Positions 46,687 through 53,121 of a stretch of 64,000 nt of DNA are shown here, piece by piece (position 1 is the first letter of the stretch; each line of letters opens with the position of its first letter). The notes under the pieces were generated by a model. That model was not told where the DNA came from and made no database searches. It was given only the letters and a program-made list of their open reading frames with translations. Position numbers and translations under genes: made by a program. The DNA is from Diphasiastrum complanatum (Eukaryota; Streptophyta; Lycopodiopsida; Lycopodiales; Lycopodiaceae): the NCBI GenBank assembly GCA_029204225.1, contig MU831883.1, forward strand, positions 1 to 64,000, given 5' to 3'.

Positions 46687-49600
46687 GTGTGTGTGAAGAC
46701 ACAAACACGCACACACACACACCTGAACGTGATTGCAAAAATGTCTGGAAAGTCAATTTGCTTGTAACTTCTTGGTGTGAACCTATACTATCAAGGATGA
46801 CAAAATCCAAGTCTTGATTAAGTGCTAGTGAACTATAACCTGGTTGGATTTTCAGGTAACAACTTCAGTACACAGGTTTAAAGTTGGATCTTGACATTCA
46901 CCTGCCAGATGTAAGCATTTTCACCCTGAAAAACCTGACAACCTTCCTCATAAACCTTTCTTGCTTCATGAAACCTTTTGCACTTGCTCATGAGTTTACC
47001 TAAAGTCACGTAAGCACGTCCGTCATCTGGCCAGATTTTTATGCACTGCATGAAGAAAACAAAGCCTAGAATCAGCAAGATTGATCAAAACATATAACTC
47101 CAAAGCCAATCATGCCATTATGACCTGTATTTAATATGTTTCTGAAACAGAACAAATCTCAACTCATTTAAAGCTTTCAAGAATACCCTTTATAGTGAAA
47201 TGGATGGCCCTGGTCGTCCAAAGATTCAAAATTAGGTGCAAGACACCAAGAACAGTGGACAATATTAGCTGCATTCACTATGGGCTGTGAATGTCAAAAG
47301 CAGATGAAATAAAAGCTTTCGAATGTGAATAAGAAAAAATGTCATTTTCATTTGAATGGACAACAATCTTGTTTGGCCTTCATTCAAGAGTCATATCAAG
47401 AATTCAAGAGTGGATTAGAGATTCCAGAGTACTGGTGCAATACATAAGAAGTACATGTTGGATAATATAGTAAGGGGTCCATAAAGAGCAAAGGATTTCA
47501 GCCTACAGTTTACACATCATGTCCGAGAAAATTAATAGGATTTGCATAATCGCTGGGCTGCTGCAACTAGTATTCCTCACTTGCTTCAGCTGCTCATGAA
47601 TGAAAAAGATATGTTGAAAAGCTATCTGATGTATATTGTAATCTGTACAGAAGAACTGCAGTTTCTTACATTATATGTAACTAAGTGTCCACGCTAGGGA
47701 TCAGTAGACCAACAGCCCATGAATTAATTGTGACTATAAGGGAATTGGGGCCCTTGTGTGTATAAGGTCATAATTAATGGTTGTAGGCCTAAACTCATGA
47801 ATGCACTACTAGTGGTGCATGGGCCTTGGAGGGTATAAGTATACCTATTGGGCTCTCACTAGTGTATCTTTGATTGTGAGACTAGTAGCCGTATGGTGCT
47901 GGTGTGATGCCTCATTCCTCTTTGAGATTGATCCATAGCTTGGGGGCTAGATCCGTTTGATCTAGGATTGGTTGGGTCCACCATCCGTTTCCCTTGTGTT
48001 GCTTGTTTTGGCATGCATATAGAATAGGATCCTTGGTTTAGGACTTTATATTGGTGCCATGGTTAAAGTAAGGGCATTTTGAGGATTACAATCCTTATAT
48101 AGGCACCGTAAGTGAGTTGGGTAAATTTGAAACTTTTTAGATGGAAAGGACTTTTTTTGGAATGTCTCATGTGTCTTTTACGAATTGTGATGCGCTCTTA
48201 TGATAATATATGGTCTTGGGAATCTGGAGAGTTGTGATTGGAAAATCATAACTCAGAATCTAGGATATATCTAATCAATAAAAGAGAGTTGTGTTTATCG
48301 TCAGTTTACCCCGGATGAATAAACAGGATAACGGAAATTTGGTATTGACTGGCCATCTTACCAAATCGGTTATGTTTATTCGGGTATGGACTACCAGGAA
48401 AGCATCTGATTTAGCTCAGATATTTGTTGAGTGTCTGTTTAGGCTTCACGAATTACCTAGTGACATCATGAACATTCGCGATTCGAAGTTTACTGGTGAC
48501 TTTTTGATCGGCCGTTTTAGCTAAACTAGAGACGACTCTGAGCTTAAGTTCTTCTGGTCATTGGTCAGACGGAAAAGGACAAATTAGTTGAGGGAACAAA
48601 TGCTTCGAGCATATTTCCCGGTGGAAATCTTATTGGGAAGTGTATCTGCCCTTGATTGAGTTGCCTATGCTAGGGTATCACGTTCTCTTATTAAGTATAG
48701 GACAAGAATCTGATGAATTATGATTGATGAATCATAGTTCAAATTCTAGTTATACTTGATCATTTAAGAAAAGGATTACCTGTGTGATCAAGAGTTCAAG
48801 TGATATCTGCATTTATATTTTGATGGCAATCTCCTCGGAGAGGAATTTATCCTCGATGGAGGTTGATTTGTAGTAAGCATTCGGCTACCGGTTATAGCCC
48901 GTTCATGCTTATGTACGGTTTTTGAACCTATATCACTCATTTCAGTAGAGACTCGTACGATCAAGTTTCAGAAGGTAGCAGACTTCCTACATGATATGCA
49001 GAAAATGCTACGGATAGCACGTGAAAATGTCTAGTGTGCCCAAGATAGGGACTGACATTATGCAAATCTGAAAAGATCACCTCGAGACTCTCAAGTGGAA
49101 GATTGGGTATATTCAAGAATCCCGAAGGATTCTAGTGTAATGCGTACCGACAAGCATTATAAATTGCCCCCTAGATACAAAGGACCGTATTAGATCTTGA
49201 AAAAGATCGGATCCTTAGCTTACCAGTTGGACCTCCCGGAAGGAACTCAAGTGCATCTGATTTTTCATGTAAGCCGACTCGAGAAGAGTCTACGTGAAGG
49301 GGAGCAACTTGGTTCTGGAGATCAATTGGACCTGTTGAATGAATCATCGGGTGTGTCCCCACGTGAACCCGAAAAGATCTTGGATATTCCACTTGGACCA
49401 GTCCGGGAGGAAAAATCGAAATGGTAATCATCCCAAGGATCAACTTTATTATATCTAGAAGAGGTTATATCCATACATAGACTGACTGGTCTCAGGGCCA
49501 CCAACACATGTTGGGCATTGTGCCTGGCTCGCGTTGGTAGAGGGAGATAAGACCTGGCGACTGGATTCTTGGCATTGGTTGAGCTGCCATGTTTCTGTCT

Positions 49601-51482
49601 ACCAGACTCCCCCTATAGCTCTGTTGTGATTCGGCGCACCCCCTTTATCCTGGAATATAGTTGTTTGGTAAAGCACACTTTTCTAGACTTAGTTTTTATT
49701 TTGTTGATTAAGCCTAGCAGAACCAGTCTAGCTCCCAGATATGGATTGTGACTACTTCAAATGGCTCACCACAGGTCAAAAGCTCAATCCTTGACTTCCT
49801 AACTTGCTCTGGGACTTTAGGGAGTGTCACCCCTTAGAGTCTTACGGGGCACACTGGGTGCACCCAAGTCAACTTTACAACAGTATCAATGGTATGGGGA
49901 AACACTATTTCCAAAATCTCAATCATGCTCAATGTACATGTTGAAAGCCTAGAGCACAAGAGGGCAAGTTTGGATGGATTCTACAAAAGGGAGGTCAATG
50001 TGTGTTCACCATCACCTTTGGCGTGCGAAGATTGGCATTATAGATATCCTTACAAATGGCATCGAAGATCTGATTTTTCCTTGCATTCTCATTGGTTTCA
50101 ATTTTGATGCCCTGAAACTACGAAAATCCTCATGAATGGAATTTGAAAGTGTGGAATCTGAATGGAAACTAAAAATACTAAGCCTTCTTGGATGGAAAAT
50201 GTGAAAAATTCTTCTAGTTTTAACTTCTAAATATTTTCACGGATGGAACCTAGAAATACCGAGCTCTTGGATGGGATATTTGAAAATTTCTTCTAGTCCT
50301 AACTTCTGAATATTCTCACGACCACATATTAACTTGATGATGTTCAATCCTCTGCATATTCTAGATTACGGCTTGTCTCGTGGTTTGACAAAAGGAATCT
50401 CTGATAATTTCCATGATATGCCTGGAAGTGAACACTATCTAATTATTAATCCTTGCTATGTAAATGCCACATAGAACCAAAAATCTGATAAATGTTACTC
50501 ATTGAGTTCACTAGAAATGTTACCGATTTGGATGTACCTGTTTCAGAAGCTGCTCTGCTTTAGCAAGCTGGCCAGTTTGCTTGTAGCGCTTTGCCTTGTA
50601 TAGTTTCAAGTCCAAATTGATAATCAATTGAGATACTTCCACATTATCCTCTGCCACTGGTAACCCTGAGGTGGACAAGGATGTCTGAGGCTCATATACA
50701 GTAGTCTCTATTGTTTTTTTTTGGCTTGGTTGAAAAACGCTCTTAGTTGCCGCGCCTTCAACACGATCTTCTTTTTGAAACTGTTCTATGTACACTCCTA
50801 TTTTATCTACTGTAATTGATTTGCCTAGACCTTCCGTACTATTATCAGAACTTGCTCCACGGAACGCCATACTAAGTTCTGGCTTTCTTTCTAAGAGCAA
50901 GTCCTCTTTTGCTATAGCTTCGTTGAGCGGCTTATCCAACCCTTCAATTTCATCTCCCCCAATGCATTCTCTCCATATCTCTTCCTCCGCAGCTCCATCC
51001 ACGCTTTCAATCCCCATCACGTCCTTTGCATTCTCCAGCAAGGCCTGTGGCAATTTCTTACTAGCATCAGATTTGCTCCCAGCTTCTAATTCAAAATCCA
51101 CAGTTGCAGAATCCTCCTTAGTGATAACATTTAATTTCCTGTGATTGGCATCCCTGGAAACTACCTCCAGCTCAGAATCAGTCAGCTTCTGAGCTCCATT
51201 CCGACTACACGCAGCTGCATTTCCAAGCTTGTGTGATGCAGGAGCCCTGACGCAATGTGGAAGCTGCGAATACAAGCTATTGCAAAACTGCGATGCTGGC
51301 ATCCGTTGTGATAGCAACAAAGGAATGGAAGCAGTGGTGTTCTGGAAAACGAAAGCACTGAACGGCATCAACCTTGCAAGCAAAATTGGCTCCAAAAGGG
51401 AAGCTGAACACGAAAACGGCTGCACCTCCGCAATAGCAAAAGTGTGCGCGCTACTGACACCCGAGGTCCAGAAACTCCTCAT
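17523..51482 (-). CDS. HCF107: HCF107-type chloroplast HAT/TPR RNA-binding protein, eight exons
   Basis: Spliced product is 724 aa. Exons, 5' to 3' on the minus strand: 51482-50538, 47045-46902, 37777-37472, 37385-37326, 31565-31320, 31002-30892, 28036-27860, 17708-17523. Residues 1-60 look like a transit peptide (Ser/Ala-rich, few acids); an acidic linker follows, then about ten HAT/half-TPR repeats of the W-x-x-W-A-x-L-E type, with the family signatures [30 protein letters not shown] and a C-terminal [11 protein letters not shown]. From memory of the Arabidopsis protein, the order of these motifs is collinear throughout. HCF107 binds the psbH 5' end in the psbB operon and protects and activates that mRNA in the stroma. 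Start: the first in-frame ATG after an upstream stop is 51482. All introns are phase 0; six have GT-AG ends and intron 4 appears to be GC-AG. Introns carry many transposons, yet every exon is open. Confidence 0.92.
17764..17845. repeat. Compound (TG)n(CG)n(GA)n microsatellite in intron 7
   Basis: About eight TG units, five CG units and nearly thirty GA units in a row, just upstream (coding strand) of the HCF107 terminal exon. The alternating TG/CG part can adopt Z-DNA. Confidence 0.95.
18201..19060 (+). pseudogene. Copia protease/integrase fragment with two or three stops
   Basis: One continuous frame broken by TGA at 18518-18520 (LWHQ, stop, FGHIS, where Arg is usual), TAG at 18914-18916 (GGGEYF, stop) and TGA near 19024. 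Visible features: GAG-pre-integrase LWH...GH, integrase [10 protein letters not shown] zinc-finger end, catalytic HSDLCGPM and FIDDYSR, and the core Asp/Glu pair RSDGGGEYF and [11 protein letters not shown]. Confidence 0.85.
19066..19941 (+). pseudogene. Copia reverse transcriptase, N-terminal half
   Basis: Open for 291 codons. It begins in the integrase-RT linker ([17 protein letters not shown]), then shows the Copia RT entry [12 protein letters not shown] and [13 protein letters not shown], then [25 protein letters not shown] and [10 protein letters not shown]. It ends before the YVDD catalytic motif, so it is inactive. Confidence 0.88.
20458..21059 (-). repeat. Gypsy 3' LTR, outer end truncated
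   Basis: Near-identical to 24873-25474. The outer 54 bp including the terminal CA is missing, so no target duplication can be read on this side. Many short internal repeats of CTGACATGTGTCACTCAT are present. Confidence 0.88.
21072..22226 (-). pseudogene. Gypsy integrase with chromodomain-like tail
   Basis: 384-codon frame. Shows the end of the zinc finger ([13 protein letters not shown]), the integrase core ([12 protein letters not shown], then [11 protein letters not shown] and [19 protein letters not shown]), the GPY/F module ([28 protein letters not shown]) and a chromodomain-like end ([12 protein letters not shown]-type, DATWETA). The HH part of the zinc finger lies upstream in other frames around 22230-22350, so the polyprotein is frameshifted. 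The chromodomain would direct insertion to heterochromatin in chromoviruses. Confidence 0.85.
22353..23213 (-). pseudogene. Gypsy RT thumb and RNase H
   Basis: Begins [16 protein letters not shown] (end of RT), then [19 protein letters not shown], RNase H with [34 protein letters not shown] and [10 protein letters not shown], then [12 protein letters not shown] and the integrase N-terminal linker. Separated from upstream RT by a frameshift near 23220-23240. Confidence 0.88.
23239..24254 (-). pseudogene. Gypsy protease end and reverse transcriptase
   Basis: The frame at 24254-23430 carries [14 protein letters not shown] (protease C-terminal part), [34 protein letters not shown] and [16 protein letters not shown] one-base deletion near 23430 shifts to the frame ending 23239, which carries [17 protein letters not shown] and [12 protein letters not shown], the catalytic DD pair. 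The motifs are intact; only the frame is broken. Confidence 0.88.
24261..24354 (-). repeat. Ectopic 94-bp LTR-end fragment inside Gypsy internal region
   Basis: Copy of 24819-24912 (TGTCAGACTCCCTCTCTGAT onward) placed between pol and gag. The left junction shares ATACCAAATGTCAG with the primer-site/LTR junction. The rest of gag, including its zinc knuckle and the protease start, is missing. Confidence 0.85.
24357..24613 (-). pseudogene. Gypsy gag N-terminal fragment
   Basis: ATG 24613, [18 protein letters not shown], with a short coiled coil ([17 protein letters not shown]), ending at [10 protein letters not shown] where the LTR fragment begins. PPKYTG is the usual start of the Gypsy gag capsid region. 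Confidence 0.7.
24819..25474 (-). repeat. Gypsy 5' LTR (complete)
   Basis: 656 bp, TGTCAG...GTAACA in plus orientation. Its minus-strand end abuts TT plus the primer site TGGTATCAGAGC. The sequence following at 25475 (CTATG) is the expected target duplication but its partner is lost. Confidence 0.88.
25475..26093 (+). mobile_element. LINE 3' end with (CT)n tail
   Basis: Encodes the last LINE residues ([14 protein letters not shown], then [14 protein letters not shown]), homologous to the end of the 32.6-34.5 kb LINE. The 3' UTR contains CTTGACATGTACTTCATTAG and GACATTAATAAAG, followed by a (CT)n run at 26042-26093. Its 5' side was cut by the Gypsy element. Confidence 0.7.
26042..26093. repeat. 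(CT)n microsatellite at LINE 3' end
   Basis: More than 20 CT units directly after GACATTAATAAAGCTTTCTTTCTT. Confidence 0.95.
26094..27859. other. Intron 7 remainder: C-rich stretch and a 115-bp tandem duplication
   Basis: 26150-26275 is low-complexity CCCCTC/GCTGCC. Sequence starting CCCTATGATGAGGCACATGT is repeated in tandem at about 27000-27115 and 27118-27230 with few differences. No gene is supported. Confidence 0.6.
27860..28036 (-). CDS. HCF107: HCF107 exon 7
   Basis: 177 bp, 59 codons, starting [11 protein letters not shown] and ending ELRNIYYQQ, the last HAT repeat of the family. Acceptor GATAG, donor CAG|GTTTTA. A longer open frame on the same strand at 27513-27941 is a shadow in another frame. 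Confidence 0.9.
28037..29771. other. Intron 6, first part: no recognised feature
   Basis: AT-rich intronic DNA with only short shadow frames. No transposon coding domain seen. Confidence 0.5.
29772..30212 (+). pseudogene. Copia integrase C-terminal fragment in intron 6
   Basis: Encodes [15 protein letters not shown], then [19 protein letters not shown] and [12 protein letters not shown]-type residues, ending KHENEDF. Same family as 58142-59090 (about 90% identical by eye), bounded sharply on both sides (CGAAAGCTCCAAG and GAAGATTTTC). No LTRs. Confidence 0.85.
30892..31002 (-). CDS. HCF107: HCF107 exon 6
   Basis: 111 bp, 37 codons, encoding one HAT repeat that begins [11 protein letters not shown]. 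Acceptor TGCAG, donor CAG|GTAAAA. Intron 5 upstream is only 317 bp and free of transposons. Confidence 0.9.
31320..31565 (-). CDS. HCF107: HCF107 exon 5
   Basis: 246 bp, 82 codons, from a GCAG acceptor to a CTA|GTAAGT donor. Contains [13 protein letters not shown], then two HAT repeats, and ends at DPSHQPVWL. Confidence 0.92.
31566..31959. other. Intron 4 start: no recognised feature
   Basis: AT-rich, without a supported gene or repeat. Confidence 0.4.
31960..32572 (+). mobile_element. LINE fragment 1: ORF1 end joined to 3' tail with (CT)n
   Basis: The ORF1 C-terminal segment ([21 protein letters not shown] and [11 protein letters not shown]) matches 35790-35890 of the 5' LINE piece. It is followed by a 3' UTR with ACATGTACTTTTTC, GGGCACTC and GACATTAATA, then TTCTA repeats and (CT)n at 32527-32572. 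ORF2 is missing, so this copy is internally deleted. Confidence 0.75.
32527..32572. repeat. (CT)n microsatellite at LINE 3' end
   Basis: More than 20 CT units after GACATTAATATATTC and three TATTC units. Confidence 0.95.
32573..34548 (+). mobile_element. LINE fragment 2: 5'-truncated ORF2, 3' UTR and (CT)n tail
   Basis: ORF2 reverse transcriptase in several frames: [19 protein letters not shown], then [35 protein letters not shown] and the catalytic LLYADD. The C-terminal zinc-knuckle region ([20 protein letters not shown] and [10 protein letters not shown]) ends near 33960. The 3' UTR has TTGACATGTACCTTTTATTAG and GGACATTAATAAAGATC, then (CT)n at 34495-34548. Multiple frameshifts; inactive. 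Confidence 0.85.
34495..34548. repeat. (CT)n microsatellite at LINE 3' end
   Basis: About 27 CT units after GGACATTAATAAAGATCTTT; the next LINE copy starts immediately after it. Confidence 0.95.
34549..36190 (+). mobile_element. LINE fragment 3: 5' UTR, ORF1 and start of ORF2
   Basis: Begins directly after the (CT)n of fragment 2 with a pyrimidine-rich leader, then ORF1, then the endonuclease start of ORF2 ([13 protein letters not shown] near 35970, a typical APE-domain entry), and breaks off near 36190 before a T run. Together with fragments 1 and 2 this covers most of a LINE, but the three are separate copies. Confidence 0.78.
35023..35919 (+). pseudogene. LINE ORF1 protein (coiled coil, RNA-binding)
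   Basis: Starts [12 protein letters not shown] (in frame from 35025) and ends FFSKRQ. Contains a long coiled coil with repeated [11 protein letters not shown] / [11 protein letters not shown] / [10 protein letters not shown] heptad segments, then a Ser-rich linker, an RRM-like core ([29 protein letters not shown]) and a basic C-terminal domain. One in-frame TAG at 35241-35243 after TIDAQ, where Gln would continue the helix. Such proteins coat LINE RNA. Confidence 0.75.
36191..37325. other. Intron 4, last part: no recognised feature
   Basis: AT-rich. The region near 36780-37070 may be a decayed Copia linker (minus strand, [13 protein letters not shown]-like) but support is weak. Confidence 0.35.
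37326..37385 (-). CDS. HCF107: HCF107 exon 4, 20-codon micro-exon with a GC donor
   Basis: 60 bp encoding [20 protein letters not shown], separated from exon 3 by an 86-bp intron. To join in frame with exon 5 ([10 protein letters not shown]) the donor must be CAG|GCATAC, a GC-AG intron. The protein alignment to the family (LF-[EQ]-[KR]-x-x-x-ASPKNR) places the junction exactly there. Confidence 0.8.
37472..37777 (-). CDS. HCF107: HCF107 exon 3 (three HAT repeats)
   Basis: 306 bp, 102 codons. Starts [19 protein letters not shown] and ends at NPKSAASWM, with donor ATG|GTAAGT. Covers three consecutive HAT repeats, each with a W-AxLE helix and an ARxLF helix. Confidence 0.92.
38052..38133. repeat. 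41-bp tandem repeat, two copies
   Basis: TCTAGATCAAAAAGTCTACA... occurs at 38052-38092 and again at 38093-38133 with one difference, at the 5' edge of Copia element B. Confidence 0.85.
38197..39078 (+). pseudogene. Copia B protease C-terminus and integrase
   Basis: Shows [18 protein letters not shown] and [20 protein letters not shown] (protease), [11 protein letters not shown] (GAG-pre-integrase), [10 protein letters not shown], then the core [43 protein letters not shown] and [19 protein letters not shown]. The stop at 39076 comes from a one-base insertion: the frame resumes as [20 protein letters not shown]. Confidence 0.88.
39083..39738 (+). pseudogene. Copia B integrase C-terminal region and linker
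   Basis: Two overlapping frames: [19 protein letters not shown] to [14 protein letters not shown], then from 39313 [30 protein letters not shown], and an acidic, Gln/Glu-rich linker. It ends EGEFWK-type residues at TAG 39736-39738, directly followed in frame by the RT segment. Confidence 0.85.
39742..41319 (+). pseudogene. Copia B reverse transcriptase and RNase H
   Basis: 440 open codons: [71 protein letters not shown], the catalytic [21 protein letters not shown], then RNase H with [15 protein letters not shown] and [20 protein letters not shown] 41059-41061 breaks SAIYLS from [11 protein letters not shown]; the frame then continues through [15 protein letters not shown] to 41319. Confidence 0.9.
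41273..41943 (+). repeat. Copia B 3' LTR
   Basis: Starts TGTCAGAAATG after the polypurine tract. Rich in ACGAA motifs (41330-41480). Has a TATA-like TATAAAGATAAATCTG near 41685. The end at ...GCTACA (41943) is inferred without a 5' copy. Confidence 0.65.
42121..42632 (+). pseudogene. Pro-rich protein fragment with AT-hooks
   Basis: Frame from ATG 42121 ([17 protein letters not shown]) is Pro/Ala/Gln-rich, then basic with two AT-hook-like cores, [13 protein letters not shown] and [11 protein letters not shown], then acidic ([15 protein letters not shown]). TGA at 42370-42372 and near 42541 interrupt it where CGA (Arg) would fit. AT-hooks bind the minor groove of AT-rich DNA. A longer minus-strand frame exists but looks like its complement. 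It may be part of the transposase gene whose BED exons lie at 44.4 and 45.7 kb. Confidence 0.4.
43177..43575 (-). pseudogene. Charged helical protein with three in-frame TGA codons
   Basis: From ATG 43575 ([20 protein letters not shown]) one frame runs to TAA 43177-43179, ending [18 protein letters not shown]. The middle is a charged helix ([12 protein letters not shown], then [18 protein letters not shown]). Three TGA codons (43510-43512, 43468-43470, 43369-43371) each stand where CGA is plausible. A nine-base repeat (CCAGTGAGA-type) makes the N-terminal EPVRASE / APVRASE repeat. Family not recognised. Confidence 0.45.
44360..44620 (+). CDS. BED-type zinc finger exon, copy 1 (hAT-like)
   Basis: [18 protein letters not shown], then [21 protein letters not shown]: a BED finger with CxxC and a C-terminal His in TRLKGHL, as at the N-terminus of hAT transposases. 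The frame ends soon after, in tandem 88-bp repeats, so only a first exon or a fragment remains. The upstream leader is shared with copy 2 (AACCTAATC...CGCTTC). Confidence 0.6.
44605..44850. repeat. About 88-bp tandem repeat, three copies
   Basis: CTCCCCCACATGCTGCACTC...GCCCATGTG...TGTACCTGCC units in tandem, the third shorter. Related single units occur at 43618-43735. Some frames across it stay open on both strands because of base composition. Confidence 0.8.
45660..45890 (+). pseudogene. BED-type zinc finger exon, copy 2, frameshifted
   Basis: [18 protein letters not shown] is followed by a one-base frameshift near 45725, after which [20 protein letters not shown] continues. About 80% identical to copy 1 in DNA. 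Confidence 0.65.
46645..46725. repeat. (TG)n and (CA)n tracts facing each other
   Basis: About 16 TG units, a 30-bp spacer, then ACACGCACACACACACAC. The two can pair as a hairpin. The remainder of 46011-46901 shows no gene. Confidence 0.85.
46902..47045 (-). CDS. HCF107: HCF107 exon 2
   Basis: 144 bp, 48 codons between a GCAG acceptor and a CAG|GTGAAT donor. It encodes [17 protein letters not shown] and ends at ENAYIWQ, a highly conserved HCF107 segment. Phase 0 at both ends. Confidence 0.9.
47690..49750 (+). mobile_element. Decayed Ty3/Gypsy remnant in HCF107 intron 1
   Basis: A probable LTR (about 47690-48052) ends before TTGGTGCCATGG, a primer-like site. Integrase pieces follow: [20 protein letters not shown] with [10 protein letters not shown] (48390-48520), then the GPY/F region [13 protein letters not shown] and [20 protein letters not shown] (49150-49300). 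Many stops and indels. The rest of intron 1 (49751-50537) shows nothing recognisable. Confidence 0.6.
50538..51482 (-). CDS. HCF107: HCF107 exon 1 (transit peptide, acidic linker, first TPR helix)
   Basis: 945 bp, 315 codons from ATG 51482. It opens with [15 protein letters not shown], a chloroplast transit-like segment. A long Glu/Asp/Ser-rich linker follows, and the exon ends [10 protein letters not shown], the start of the TPR array. The donor is CAG|GTACAT. The next upstream in-frame codons reach a TAA without another ATG, which fixes the start. Confidence 0.85.
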
Positions 51483-51700
51483 GCTTCCCTTCACATAAGG
51501 CTCTACTTCAGATCTTTACTCCCTCCGCATTTGATCTTCACTCCCATTCTCACTGCCCGATCGTCTCCTCCTTATATGCTTTTGCTTCCTCGCACCCTTT
51601 CTCCCTTTTGCTCGTCGATCGATCGATAAATCGAGCGATCGAGAGCGAGAGGGATCGAGAGAGAGAGAGAGAGAGAGAGAGAGTGAGTTTTGCTCTTCGC
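51482..51700 (-). promoter_or_regulatory. Probable HCF107 promoter/5' UTR with CT tract
   Basis: On the minus strand upstream of the ATG there is a (CT)n run at 51655-51681, a TATA-like CATATAAGG near 51570-51580, and repeated CGATCGAT blocks. TATA to ATG is about 90 bp. Y-patch-like pyrimidine tracts are common in plant core promoters. The transcription start is inferred, not seen. Confidence 0.35.
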
Positions 51701-52092
51701 TTTTCCCTGAGAGGGTTGTTCGTGTGCATGCATGCGTACCACATCTTTCTTACCTCTTCTTCATTCAGTTTAGGCACATTGTGAGTATTTTGGGGTCCCC
51801 AAAACGAGTGGCACACATACAATCTCTCACTTTTAGTTTTTTTTATGTTTCTCATTCTGATTTTTAGTTGTGACCCACTAGTGGTAATAGCTTTCCACGT
51901 GGCCCATTCATCTCTTGAAAGCAATGTGATAGAATCCTCGCTTTCCATGCAGCCCGTTCACCTACGGAAAGTGACGTAAATCAAGAAAACATGTGAAAGT
52001 GTGGGTGAGCGAGTGTGCAAATGATTCAAAAAAATTAGGTGCTGGAGAAAATGGTCACCCATTTAGCTATTTAATGCATGGCATGGTTTTTG

Positions 52093-53121
52093 TTGGGATT
52101 TTGGGAAGTAGTCGATGATCCTCTGTGCATGAATCTACATCTATCAGATTCAAGCTACCTTCGATAGATCGCTCTACTTGATCCTAGTTTCCAAGTCGCT
52201 GCAATCGATTCCATAGACATGCACGAATTAGATTAATTTAAATTTAATTTGCGGAAGCGAAATAGAACAGATCATAGAGCATCACAATCGACACGAATTA
52301 TCAATCACATCAACAGTTTAATCTACGAATCAGTTTATTTACAAGACTATGACTCAGACGATAACAGAAATAATGCATACGACATGACACGACAATACTC
52401 GAGTTTCTAAAATGAGATTGACTTTGTCGAAGAATGTGTACAAGTTTGAATGCATTTGCATGCGAGATCTTTCTAATACATTACTCTGTGATAATAGAGT
52501 GAAAGATCGAATAAAACGCAAGTAAAAAATCGACGTAGCGTTAGAATAACTTAAGTATTAAGTAACTTCTTTACATGTGGATTGTTATTAATATATACAC
52601 ATGCTATCAGATTCTGATTAAAAGAATCTTTAATCTATACTTTTAAAATCGAGATTAAGGCACTACATGTTGTTAGCAGTCGTTGTTGGACAGAATCTGA
52701 TTACGTTAGAGATTTTGTCTAGACGTGATAGTGTTAAGCTACCGAATAGTTGAAAGTCGATGGTAACTACTCAATAGTTTGATAATGGTTGAATAATCGA
52801 TGATGACTATCGTCTAGACGATGATGCTCAGATCGATAATTCGGTCGTGTCTGCAAAAATATTGTGCAAACTACTTGAAAACTAACATGACCAATCTGGG
52901 CGAAGCTCATTTCTACCTTGGCATTCAAATCCATGGAGATAGAATTCGAAAGTTGATTTACATTACTCAACATAGGTACATCTACAATATGTTAATCAGA
53001 TATAATCTAATTAATTGCAAGTTAGCTCTCTCACCAATGGAACCAGGCCTCAAATTGTCGAAGGATCAGTGTCCTTAAACAATTCAAGAGAAGGAGCAGA
53101 TGCGTGAGTATCTGAGAAGAA
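52093..53121 (+). mobile_element. Decayed Copia: LTR-like block and RT fragment
   Basis: 52850-53118 encodes NMTNLGEAHFYLGIQI-type RT residues through CKLALSPMEPGLKLSKDQCP, the Copia RT palm/thumb. It is preceded by a block starting TGTTGGGATTTTGGGAA (52093), which looks like an LTR end in reverse orientation. No intact boundaries. Confidence 0.6.

Noticed and set aside
51571-51580. Firm TATA/transcription start for HCF107
   Set aside because: The TATA-like word is weak and no transcript evidence is available; listed only at low confidence.
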